64,000 nt of DNA from Microcyclospora pomicola. Taxonomy: Eukaryota > Ascomycota > Dothideomycetes > Capnodiales. The position numbers and the translations under genes are program-made. Numbering within the stretch: position 1 is the stretch's first letter; every line of letters starts with the position of its first letter. The notes under the pieces are model-generated. The model was given only the letters and a program-made list of their open reading frames with translations. It did not search any database and was not told the DNA's origin. Below, one piece after another: positions 54,498 to 63,910 of the stretch. The stretch lies in contig NHNY01000030.1 of the NCBI GenBank assembly GCA_002786065.1, forward strand, positions 264,297 to 328,296. Direction: 5' to 3'.

Positions 54498-55618
54498 TGC
54501 GAGGAGTCCTTGTAATGTAAGCTTGCTCGTATCTCAAGCTCAGTTTGTGTCCTCTGATCAGCTGTGGTTCTTGTTGACGAATCGACAGCACAATGCGATG
54601 TGGAGGATCGCAGCTCAGAACAGGGCGTACATCTCTGAGAGGCGAGATTGGTGTCTACCTTAGCTAAGGTGAACGTCAGACCACACGTGAGCTTGGAATG
54701 TACTGGATCCGCTTGTGTCGGAAAAACGAGCAAACCTACGCCCTCGATCGTGACATTGGTATCCCTAGCATAGCAAGGCCTGGGCACCTGATGTGATGCC
54801 GGAGATACGACGAACAGCGCATCGTGTCGTACGCCACAATCCTTGTGTCGTCTGCCGTTTCGGTGGTTCCGTGTTCATGCTGCCAATGACGACGGAAGCT
54901 TCAGCAAATCGTCACATCTCAGACACGTCCGAGATTGGCGGGCTTGTGATGAGTATCAACAGTAAGGTATGGAAGTAGTGAACATTGATTGCTGAGCCGT
55001 AGACTTAAAGTAAGGGTGTTCAGGCTTCTGATTCGTGCTTCTCGGAACTACTCTACTTCTTCGACGCGAGTCATCTCGCGGAGTACACGACACGGACTAG
55101 AACATCATCACATGGCTGCTCCCGCCAAACGTGTCACATTTTTGTTCCCGTCTCGGACCACATCAGGCAAGGTACCTCTGGTGAATATTTGCCGCGCGCC
55201 GACTGGATGTCTGATCCAGCCGGCCTTCCGCTCGAGCCCGCCGCACGCAAAGTGCCCGTGGAAGGGATCCGGCGGGCGATGCAAGAACGTCTGATCTGTA
55301 TCGTGCACTGTTACGACTCTTATCGACGGACACGTCGCCCAAACCTATGACCTGAGATCGAGCCATCACTTCTTCTCCGGCGAAGACACGTATGATGCTA
55401 GGGAGCCCCTGGCTTGATTCGCAGAAGCTTCGCGTCCATGCCTGAGTCGTCAACGCCATGCCGCACACAGAATGTATCCTGACGCAAGTGCTTCTGCCAT
55501 TTACTTCCCAGCTTACCCCGGACAGAGCAAGTCTCTTCCCACCTTGAATTCCAGAGCTCTCTTGTCTTGATTGAACACGTTTTCCTCCCTTGAATCTACC
55601 CCGAGTTGTATCGGTTCA
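54498..55618. other. Divergent promoter region of the reductase-like/ligase pair
   Basis: 1.1 kb separate the two divergent start codons (54497 minus, 55619 plus). Short open frames occur (for example 54242-54787 minus, overlapping the reductase-like gene in another frame), but none has motifs. No regulatory word stands out enough to name. Confidence 0.45.
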
Positions 55619-57448
55619 ATGGCATCATCAATCTCTGCTTTGATTGTGCAGCCACGAGACCTTCGTCATCGTAAAGGCCGCCAGTATGTCCGTCATGCTG
55701 CAACCACGGTATATCCGGACTCTGAGGTCAACACTGTGCCCGTGGAGCACAAGTTGAATCGTAAAGCGTCCTCGGAATCCCACAGGAAGGGCTTCTCGTT
55801 TTTGAGCAACTGGGCTCGTGTAGAAGAGCGTGCAGAGCAGATTCCACGGCTCCTGTCCAACGTTGACGACGACAAAGCCAAGTCTGGTGGCAGAAACCTA
55901 GTCGACTGGGCATTCGATGGCCAATACGATGAAGCGAAGCCTGTCCTCATTGATGCAGCCAATCCTAGTCGAAGTTTGAGCAAAAGCTCAGCAAAGAAGA
56001 TGGTGGTATCCCTGACGGGCGCCTTTGACTTCGGGAGCACCGTATGCCTGCACTTGGAGAACGACATCATGTACCCAGTGCTCACGCTCGCCATTCTCGC
56101 TTCTGGTTGTGTCTGGACGGGCACTAATACTGCCTACAAGACGGCAGAACTTGAGCATCATTTCAGGTTGTCCAACGCTCGGTATGTCGTGACAACTTAT
56201 GGGCAATTAGACGTTGTGAACAAGGCCGTCGAACTGGCCGGGGTTCTTGCTGAAGTCGTGCTCTTCGAGGATCTTTTAGCTTCGACAGCTGAAAACACCA
56301 GCTACCATCCGACCTCGATCCGCAGGCTGGGCGACCTCGTCAGACCGAACAATCAGGCCAGGTTCAACGCTTTGCAGGCTCGCGTACATGAAAGCAGCCT
56401 TGCATTTCTTATGCAGACATCAGGCACCACCGGCCATCCTAAGCTAGCAGCCCGCACGCACAAAGCTCTGATGACCGAGCTTGATAGCATTCAGGACAAC
56501 AATGCAGAGAAGCCATATGAAGTGCGTCGACTTTTCTGCACGCCAGCCTTCCACGCTTTTTCTGCGCCTGAGATGCTCTTCAATAGCTTGCGACTCGGGC
56601 AGCCGAATTATTTCATGAAGCGTTACGATCCGACCTTTGCACAAAAGGTGCATCAGTTCAGCATCACAGAAACCTATGGAGCGCCGCCGATGTTGCTTTA
56701 TTTGGCTCAGCAGACTCAGTATCATCACTTGTTGCAGACGCTGCGCATGGTCGCATACGGAGGTGCGCATCTAGGGGCAGAAGCCAGACAGAAATTCCTT
56801 TCCATTTTCGACGTTAAGCCCCGGTTGATGCCTGTGTATGGTATGACGGAAGGCGGCTGGTTTTCAATGCTCAAACATCCCGAAGTCTGCGATGATGGCT
56901 CGATCGGTCGGCCAGTCCCAGGGGTGGAGTTTGATGTCGCGCCATGTGATATCTTGAACGATCATCCGAACGGACCTACGGTGGGCGAACTTTTGGTCAA
57001 AGGCCCGCAGGTCATGGACGGCTATCTTGGCAATATAGATGCAAGCTCTCGCGCATTTACCAATGGCTGGCTTCGTACAGGTGACATTGGGTACATCGAG
57101 CATGGCAAAGTGTTCGTCCTCGATCGAGTGAAAGATCTCATCAAGACGAACGGTTGGCAGGTGGGGCCAGCCGAGCTTGAGAATGCCCTGTTGCGCTCAC
57201 CAGACGTTACTGATTGCGCCGTATTTGGCATGGGTCGCGAAATGGCGGAGCATCCGGTTGCTTGCATTGTGGCCAGTCACTTTGGCGTCACGGCAGAAGG
57301 CATCAAAGCGCATATGAGCAGTTGCTTAGCAAGCTACAAGCACAACCGGTGTGAGGTCATGTTTGTGGATGCTATCCCGAAGAGTGCCGCCGGCAAGATC
57401 CTGAAAAGGGTACTTCGAGAACAAATCGAGCAAAGGCAGCGCAGGTAG
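55619..57448 (+). CDS. AMP-binding adenylate-forming enzyme (acyl-CoA/4-coumarate ligase-like)
   Basis: Single exon, 609 residues from the ATG at 55619; the open frame upstream begins only with TTG. These enzymes activate a carboxylate with ATP to an acyl-adenylate, usually passing it to CoA or a carrier thiol. Landmarks: LAFLMQTSGTTGHPKLAART (P-loop), TETYGAPPMLLYLAQQ, LRMVAYGGAHLG, PRLMPVYGMTEGGWFSML, GPTVGELLVKGPQVMDGYLG, NGWLRTGDIGYIEHGKVFVL, DRVKDLIKTNGWQVGPAELE, and the catalytic Lys in PKSAAGKILKRVLRE. All usual adenylation motifs are present, so it should be active. There is no carrier or reductase domain. The first ~110 residues are unlike CoA ligases (Arg/His-rich) and unexplained. 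No C-terminal peroxisomal signal (ends RQRR). It is divergent from the TmpL-like gene. Confidence 0.88.
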   Translation: MASSISALIVQPRDLRHRKGRQYVRHAATTVYPDSEVNTVPVEHKLNRKASSESHRKGFSFLSNWARVEERAEQIPRLLSNVDDDKAKSGGRNLVDWAFDGQYDEAKPVLIDAANPSRSLSKSSAKKMVVSLTGAFDFGSTVCLHLENDIMYPVLTLAILASGCVWTGTNTAYKTAELEHHFRLSNARYVVTTYGQLDVVNKAVELAGVLAEVVLFEDLLASTAENTSYHPTSIRRLGDLVRPNNQARFNALQARVHESSLAFLMQTSGTTGHPKLAARTHKALMTELDSIQDNNAEKPYEVRRLFCTPAFHAFSAPEMLFNSLRLGQPNYFMKRYDPTFAQKVHQFSITETYGAPPMLLYLAQQTQYHHLLQTLRMVAYGGAHLGAEARQKFLSIFDVKPRLMPVYGMTEGGWFSMLKHPEVCDDGSIGRPVPGVEFDVAPCDILNDHPNGPTVGELLVKGPQVMDGYLGNIDASSRAFTNGWLRTGDIGYIEHGKVFVLDRVKDLIKTNGWQVGPAELENALLRSPDVTDCAVFGMGREMAEHPVACIVASHFGVTAEGIKAHMSSCLASYKHNRCEVMFVDAIPKSAAGKILKRVLREQIEQRQRR

Positions 57449-58124
57449 ATGAATTGACCCTCGCAGAGCTATGGCGCACACGCCCGGATGATCTGCAGAC
57501 TGTCTCGAAGTCTAGCTGTGGATGGGCTTTCGTGTACATCAGACCTCTGCACTGTATGTAGATGTAGCAGTATGCAAGGAACAGATGAGAGCAATGAAGT
57601 TTTGTCTACCTCACGCCATAGAGACACTGGGTTTCTGCTCAACGATGAGGTGGTAGTTACCCAGGGAGGAAAGCTTGCCAGATGGCGTTGTCAGCTGCTT
57701 TATTAGTTACATGTGTCAACGCATCATGTACCTGGAATTGATGCCGCCCTCGATACATGTAGTTGAGCCATGTACACGTATTTTAAGTATATGTAGCATT
57801 GGCAAGTTGATGTTGCACGTAGCGGAGACCGCTTGTGAGGTAGTTCTGGATATTCTAGAGAAGAAAGTGCGGGCCGAATCACTGTCAGGCTCGACTTCGT
57901 CATCCATACATATGCTACATAGGTACAGAGCATACACAAAGACTGAACATACCACGTCGCTTAGTGTATCAGATTCGATGTGGACGATCTATTGGCCGAA
58001 CTCGATCTGGACACTCAGGTTCTCACAGCCACATCTCCTTTGCAACGCCATGCATAACATAGAAGAGCAGGACGAGCACATTTGACTTCAGAGGAAATGT
58101 TATTCTTGATTCTCCTCGCAGATC
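57449..58124. other. Intergenic
   Basis: The gap lies between the ligase gene and the telomere-protein gene, both plus. It holds only open frames under 140 codons without motifs (for example 57675-58085). Confidence 0.45.
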
Positions 58125-61100
58125 ATGGCGGTGGTACCCATTGCAAGCCTTTCACCCCATGTAACACCTTCACCTGACGCATCCATTCGTGCGGTGGTCA
58201 CCCTATCCTGGCCGTACTCGTCCTCCACGCAACGATGCGCCCTTCTTCTTGCTGATCTAGACTTTCGACTTCGACATCACCATGGACAGATCCGCGTACA
58301 GTTCGATGGACCGAGTGCAAGAGCCGTCGCAAGCTCCCGGATCCACATTGGAGATGAAATACTCTTGAGGCTGGGAGGAGCAATATGGGTGGAAGCTGCG
58401 GGAGTTACGAGAACACCAGGGAGAAGCGTAGGGGGAGAGCTCGTGTATCATAAGCGTCTGGGGTTGAGTATCGCGAGGTCAAATGGGGAGAGTGTCGACC
58501 TGGACGTGGACGAAACGTCGCCAATTCCCTCAGAGACATGTCCCGAGCATCCAGTAATGCAGACACCAGTCCGAAAGAGCATGAGTCTGGCGCGGATAAC
58601 TCTTGGTGGCGTAGACGGTATATACCCATCCCCGGTGTTCGTGAAGCGAAGGCGCCTTTCAGAGCAGTCTATGTTGAATGCAGCACAAGAGTTGTTTGCA
58701 GACGAAGTCTTGGAAGTAGAGCATGTTCAGAAGAAGAGCCGCAAGTCTTGGAACGGTGATACACATTGGCGATATGCCGAACGATCGCGATCTCCTTCGG
58801 AACCCGCGTCTGGGGACTATGCTGTATCTAGTCCTCAATCACTCACCTGGGTACGATCTCGAGACTCGCTGAGAGGTGTTGATGCTACAATCATACAGCA
58901 GATTGACGGTGCCCACGATGACAACACCACTGTACACAATCATGAGGCCTCTGCATATGTCCCACAGACTCCTAACCCAAGCACACTCTCAGATGCAAGG
59001 ATGGAGGTACCCACGTTCTACAATTCGAAAACGCAGCAGCGTGCGACACCGATTCATGCGTATCATTCTGAGCCAACCCCAACCTTGCACGCGGATTTCG
59101 TTGAGGCTCAGGCGGCGACAGAAGCTGCAGAAGAATTTGAACGTCCAATTCAGCCAACCCTAGCTCTTCCTCACGGCCAGATGAACACCGATCAGGAGCT
59201 CCTGAAGGAGGAAACGCAAATTCCTCTGCCCATACATTTGCCGCGAGACTTTGAGCAAGATGACCATGAACCCGAGCCTGCTTACTCTACAAATGCTACA
59301 TCGTCCTCAGATACAATGTGCGGCGTGCTGCGCGGGTCTAGGCCCGAAGACATCGAGACGGGTGAAACACAAAACGTAGTCTGGTCACATCAAGGACGCC
59401 CCAGTATTGATACAGAAGTACCCAGAAGAGCTGCAAGTCCACAACAAACTGCCGTGGTTGTCACAACCGAAGGTAGTATTGATAATACTGATTCTGATTC
59501 TGAACGTGGTCAGATCTCGCGCTTCGAAAGAGTGAGCGATGACTCGCGAAGCGTCAGCATCGTTCGCGATGAAGAAGATGATGATGATGTGGTGGACGCT
59601 TCTGAAACAGCATCTTCTCCCGATAGCGTACTCGAGGACAGAGTGCCTTTGTCAGGCTGGATCCGAACCGCGTCGGATGAGCGAACACCCATGCTCGTAG
59701 CTACACTCCCCTCAGGCGCCTTTCCACCAACTTCACTCGGTCTGCAGACAGCGAGCTTTATCCCCGAGACTCTCCAGCCTTCAGCAAAGATCCGCTCGGA
59801 TTTACGAACAACAAACGAACAAGCTATGGGGCAAACTTTCAAGAGCTTGTTTGGCTTTGCGTCGCCAGAACGTACAATTGTCCGTGTCGAAAGTGGAGGG
59901 TCAGAGGAAGTTGACATTACTGGGACGCAGACACCCATTGAGGAGTCTATAGCGTCGCCCAGAAGTCCCTCTCGGCCTACACATTTACCGAACAAATCTA
60001 TTCTTGATAGCGAACCCACCGATGATCCTCCTCTCAATGATGGTACGGAGACTTTTTCCGATGGGTACATCGACGTAGGATCGGACGTATTGAAGTCTTT
60101 TGCTGAGATCCCGAGCCTGGAGGCTCCTGTGGAGGCCTTGAGCCTCGAACTTCCGGATACGAGATTCATCCCCGAAGAACGATTGCCTGATCGCGGCTCA
60201 CCTGATCATGACTCGCCGACTGAGTCTAGCGCAGTCGAACGAGTGGCGATCGGAGAGTCGATTCAGGGTCTGAAAGGTTCGACTCACCTAGAATGTCTTT
60301 CACCATTGCTCACCCCCGTGATCTCCGAGCACATTCACGCAGATTCCGAAGCCTCTATAGAGCCGCCGATCGAGCGCCAGACATCAAACTGGGAGGCAGA
60401 CACTGCGGATCGTTCGAACACATCGTATCCTCATATAAGCTTCAGCACGACTCAGGACCAAACGCTGGAACGGCTCTTCGGGTTCACATCTAGTGAGCAT
60501 GTGATCGTGAACGAGAGTGAGAGCGAGCTAGCCCAGTCAACTCCAGTGGTACGCTGGCAGTCTCCAGAAATTGCAGAGTCGCAGTTGACAGAGGAACACT
60601 ATTCGAAGGTATCCGCACACTCATCAGATGGACACATCCATGACCAAGTCGCACAGCCGAGTGTAGAGCAAGGTCCACTAGATCGGCTTTTCAGCTCGGA
60701 TTCAAGGATCGAGGCGCAGCACACCATGGCTGCAGAGAACCAATTCAACATCGAACCTGTGCAACACGCAGAGGGTATGTCCGAACTGAATGTGATCCGT
60801 GGATACGGTAGCGCTATGATAACTTCCGAGAGCTCGCAGCATTCTGCTCACCTCGATGCAGTTGTATCAGCAGCGAGTGATGTTGTCACAAAGGTCACGA
60901 ATCTGAACAGCGACTCACATGATATCGATCTTTTGGTGCTGCGTGACGAAGTCGAGCGAACGATCGACAGGTCGTCGAGTCTCACGCAAGCGGCTGCCGG
61001 GCTCCATTCCCTAGAAGATGCTGGAGGGCTGAACACTCCACAGCCAACACAAGCCGGAGACGTCGCTGAAGCGATAGAGACAGTGCTGATGACATCAGGG

Positions 61101-62126
61101 AATGCTATCTCGAAATCTACGAATGCCACGCACGTGCAAGACGTGAAAGCCACGAATTCGCTCCCACCAACACCCGAACCTACGCAGACCACCATGAACG
61201 CCCACTTCTCGCAATCCCATGTAAGCGACGAAGAGAAACACGGAGATATGCCGCTGCAGGCCTTATCTCAGTTGCCTGCACCTGTGACTCATGAGCAATC
61301 GCCGACCGCTGAGAAAGAGCTTGCAGCGACCACGATAACCAAGACGCCGGCACGAAGGACCTTCGCCAGCCGCATCAGCGATGTGCCTGGCGTACTTTCC
61401 GCTTGGTTCTCGCCTCGACGAGGTCAGCAAAATCTTCCGGGCGCGAAGGCTGAAGCAGAAACACCGGAAACAGATGGACGAGACACAGGGCGATTAGAAA
61501 ACGAGCGTAACAAGCTGTCCCCTGGTACCACCCTACAGGATTCCACGACGGTCACTGGGAGGAATGGCCTTACTTCCGCCCACGGCTACTATCATTCTCT
61601 CATATCTATCGAACGATTCTTGAACACATCGAGCCAGCAAAGTGCGGTGGCCAACAGTGTGGACGTTCTTGCGCTCGTGACCGACAGGACTCGACCGGCG
61701 GAGCGAGCTAGAAGTGGCCCGCGAGACTTCTATACCGTCCTGAAGATACATGACTTTAGTCTGCAGAGCACAGCAGGTGTGCGTGTGGAGGTCTTTCGAC
61801 CATGGCGTGCCAAGTTACCTGAAGCCGACGAGGGCGACGTTATACTTCTACGGGGCTTCCTCGTCAAATCGAAGACGCGACAACCATACCTGCTGTCCGC
61901 GGAAGCGAGCGCGTGGTGCGTCTGGAGATACGGCGATGTGAGCGACCAGGATCATCGAAAGGACACGCGCGGAGACAAGCCTAGATGGGCCGGCAAAGTC
62001 TCAGATAGCATCGAAGGAGTTGTTAAAGAGGAAATGAAAGGACCACAGGTTGAGTTCGGGGACGAAGAGCGGGAGTATGCTAGAGTCTTACGAGCATACT
62101 GGCTACAAATAAGGGAACGACACTAA
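58125..62126 (+). CDS. Probable telomere-binding protein with POT1/Cdc13-like OB fold
   Basis: Single exon, 1333 residues, the last gene before the telomere. The C-terminal domain (~1150-1265) looks like the OB fold of telomeric single-strand DNA-binding proteins (POT1/Cdc13 class). Its elements are VDVLALVTDRTRPAERARSG, PRDFYTVLKIHDFSLQ, VRVEVFRPWRAKLPEADEGD, VILLRGFLVKSKTRQPYLLS and EASAWCVWRYGD. It is followed by GPQVEFGDEEREYARVLRAY. An N-terminal region (~1-110) also reads like a beta-barrel (VVTLSWPYSSSTQRCALLLA; GDEILLRLGGAIWVEAAG). Between them lie ~1000 residues rich in Ser/Glu/Thr, probably disordered. These include two copies of a Q-T-x-x-x-L-F-G-F motif (residues 570-578 and 779-787) and a weaker third (849-856). 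Ligand and partner are inferred; identity rests on motif memory. Confidence 0.65.
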   Translation: MAVVPIASLSPHVTPSPDASIRAVVTLSWPYSSSTQRCALLLADLDFRLRHHHGQIRVQFDGPSARAVASSRIHIGDEILLRLGGAIWVEAAGVTRTPGRSVGGELVYHKRLGLSIARSNGESVDLDVDETSPIPSETCPEHPVMQTPVRKSMSLARITLGGVDGIYPSPVFVKRRRLSEQSMLNAAQELFADEVLEVEHVQKKSRKSWNGDTHWRYAERSRSPSEPASGDYAVSSPQSLTWVRSRDSLRGVDATIIQQIDGAHDDNTTVHNHEASAYVPQTPNPSTLSDARMEVPTFYNSKTQQRATPIHAYHSEPTPTLHADFVEAQAATEAAEEFERPIQPTLALPHGQMNTDQELLKEETQIPLPIHLPRDFEQDDHEPEPAYSTNATSSSDTMCGVLRGSRPEDIETGETQNVVWSHQGRPSIDTEVPRRAASPQQTAVVVTTEGSIDNTDSDSERGQISRFERVSDDSRSVSIVRDEEDDDDVVDASETASSPDSVLEDRVPLSGWIRTASDERTPMLVATLPSGAFPPTSLGLQTASFIPETLQPSAKIRSDLRTTNEQAMGQTFKSLFGFASPERTIVRVESGGSEEVDITGTQTPIEESIASPRSPSRPTHLPNKSILDSEPTDDPPLNDGTETFSDGYIDVGSDVLKSFAEIPSLEAPVEALSLELPDTRFIPEERLPDRGSPDHDSPTESSAVERVAIGESIQGLKGSTHLECLSPLLTPVISEHIHADSEASIEPPIERQTSNWEADTADRSNTSYPHISFSTTQDQTLERLFGFTSSEHVIVNESESELAQSTPVVRWQSPEIAESQLTEEHYSKVSAHSSDGHIHDQVAQPSVEQGPLDRLFSSDSRIEAQHTMAAENQFNIEPVQHAEGMSELNVIRGYGSAMITSESSQHSAHLDAVVSAASDVVTKVTNLNSDSHDIDLLVLRDEVERTIDRSSSLTQAAAGLHSLEDAGGLNTPQPTQAGDVAEAIETVLMTSGNAISKSTNATHVQDVKATNSLPPTPEPTQTTMNAHFSQSHVSDEEKHGDMPLQALSQLPAPVTHEQSPTAEKELAATTITKTPARRTFASRISDVPGVLSAWFSPRRGQQNLPGAKAEAETPETDGRDTGRLENERNKLSPGTTLQDSTTVTGRNGLTSAHGYYHSLISIERFLNTSSQQSAVANSVDVLALVTDRTRPAERARSGPRDFYTVLKIHDFSLQSTAGVRVEVFRPWRAKLPEADEGDVILLRGFLVKSKTRQPYLLSAEASAWCVWRYGDVSDQDHRKDTRGDKPRWAGKVSDSIEGVVKEEMKGPQVEFGDEEREYARVLRAYWLQIRERH

Positions 62127-62639
62127 GGCCGAAGAACCCGTCGATCCTCTATTCGAGGCGTACGAAGGTACAAAGGCATTAGTATAGCTACCTCTACATG
62201 CACTTCGACGAACTTGCTTCTAGGGTAGAGACCGGTATACTAGTATTCGATGTATAGTACTAAGCCCGAAAGCTATACATTTATCGCGACGCGCTTTATA
62301 CGTCGCTTATATATTAAGGGCGTCTAAGGTAGAGGCTCTTATTAGATTTTCTAAATAGAGGACAGTTAAAGCTTAACAAGGTAGGAGATCTTATATTCTA
62401 ATTACTAAGGTTAAATAATAAGTTATACACAATCCTAACTAATAAAACTAGCTATACTATATATATAAGAGAATTATAGGTATAGTAATAAGCGATAGTA
62501 TATACTATATTAACTTATATCGCTCTATATCGCTTATATAGAAGTAATAGCCTTTATTATATAGAGTAAAGTCGCTTATTTTCTAACCTTCCTAGTTTAG
62601 ACTATAGCGCTCTTTTACTTATAATAACTATTCTCTCTT

Positions 62640-62666
62640 AGAGTAGAACTATTCTAGTTCTACTCT
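62640..62666. repeat. Perfect 12-bp inverted repeat (hairpin)
   Basis: Arms AGAGTAGAACTA and TAGTTCTACTCT are exact complements separated by three bases (TTC). It lies inside the RIP-like tract. It may be a remnant of a mobile-element end or simply an AT-rich coincidence. Confidence 0.6.
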
Positions 62667-62724
62667 TTTAGAAGAATAGCTAGCTACTTCTTCTACTTTT
62701 ATTAGTAAACTAATATATCTAAAT

Positions 62725-62770
62725 CTTTTAAGAATAAAACTTTAAAAGAATAAAAAGAATTTCTTAAAAG
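62725..62770. repeat. 10-bp inverted repeat with 26-bp spacer
   Basis: CTTTTAAGAA (62725-62734) and TTCTTAAAAG (62761-62770) are exact reverse complements. The spacer is A-rich. It lies in the same decayed tract as the hairpin at 62640. Confidence 0.55.
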
Positions 62771-63910
62771 TAGTATTTAGAAAGATAGGTTTACTATACC
62801 TATAAAATATTACCTACTATTTAAGACAATAAGATAGTGTCTTATCGAGATTCTCTATATAAATTCTAAAGTATATAGATATTTTTAGAAGGGACAACTA
62901 TCTCTTAATAACTATTAATTGTTTTAATAACGCGCTATTATAGTACTTCTAAATAGTTTTAAGAGGTAATTAAAACAATTTAAAGTAAGTTTTGTATATA
63001 TTTATAGTCGCTATAACAACTTATTGTTATATAATATAGTTTCGAAATGTTGCTTTATTAGTATTAAAGTTCGTTAAGGTAGTTTAGAGTATATATATAT
63101 ATTATAAGAGGTAGTAATAGACTACTAGGGCGTAGCTTCTAGGTACTAAAGGATAGCGTAGTATATAGAGATAAAGGAGTAATAGTATAATACAGTTACT
63201 ACTAAGAATAATCTATAAAGCGTACGAGGTATGTAGATTGCGTACCGAAGTATTGCTTTATACTAAGACTAGAGACACGTAACTTTAACCTTACTTTAGG
63301 TAGGAAAGGGGCCTTATAACTCTCCTCCCTTTAAGATCCTATCCTTAAGATAAAAGAGGTCTCCTATATAGTAATTCTATAGCTACGATAGCTAAGATCG
63401 AAGTAGTAGTCGGTTATCTCCTAAACGCTCGTTATATATATATATAACGGCTGTTCGCTTAGTACGAGCTCGCTATGTTAGAGTCCTTAGGGAGTAGTTT
63501 AGGCCTACAAGAGTAGTATACGCGTAGAGTGCGACGCGCTTCGCGATCGCGCCTTATATATATATATAGCTAATAGTTCCTCGACAAGCTTTATACCTAA
63601 GTCTATAGCTAGAATAGACCTCCTCGAGCCTATAGGCTATTATATCTATATCGCTTATTATGCCCCTTATATCGACAGTCTTCTTAATGTCTATAATACC
63701 TATAGTCTATATATATATATCTTAAACCTCGTCGTAAGGCTATAATACGCGTTACTACGTATTATAGTATAACCTATTATAGGACTTAGTAGTTTATAGC
63801 TAGCTATAGCTACTTTAGGTATAACGGGTCTTCCCTTCTTAGCACTAAATTTAAGAATATTAGTTCTACTATATACTACTATTCTTGCCTTTCTCTCTTT
63901 ATAGTATATC

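Larger units (their letters stand above)
62127..63910. other. AT-rich subtelomeric tract with RIP-like composition
   Basis: No gene is visible. From about 62200 the sequence is dominated by TA, AT and short CG words (TATATA, CGCTTATA, TAGTAG). CpA and TpG are almost absent: 62461-62700 contains none that I can find. That is the product of C-to-T change at CpA, the target of repeat-induced point mutation, so this is probably a decayed repeat or transposon. No ancestral reading frame can be made out. Two inverted repeats stand out (62640-62666; 62725-62734 with 62761-62770). Confidence 0.75.

Noticed and set aside
54242-54787. 181-codon minus-strand frame
   Set aside because: It overlaps the start of the TmpL-like gene in another frame and encodes no recognisable domain.
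1-62126. Secondary-metabolite cluster, CRISPR array, rRNA or integrated virus
   Set aside because: No clustered biosynthetic core enzyme with tailoring genes, no spaced direct repeats, and no rRNA or viral gene pattern was found.
62127-63910. Remnant of a telomere-linked helicase
   Set aside because: Such genes are common at fungal chromosome ends, but the tract is too altered to show any helicase motif on either strand.
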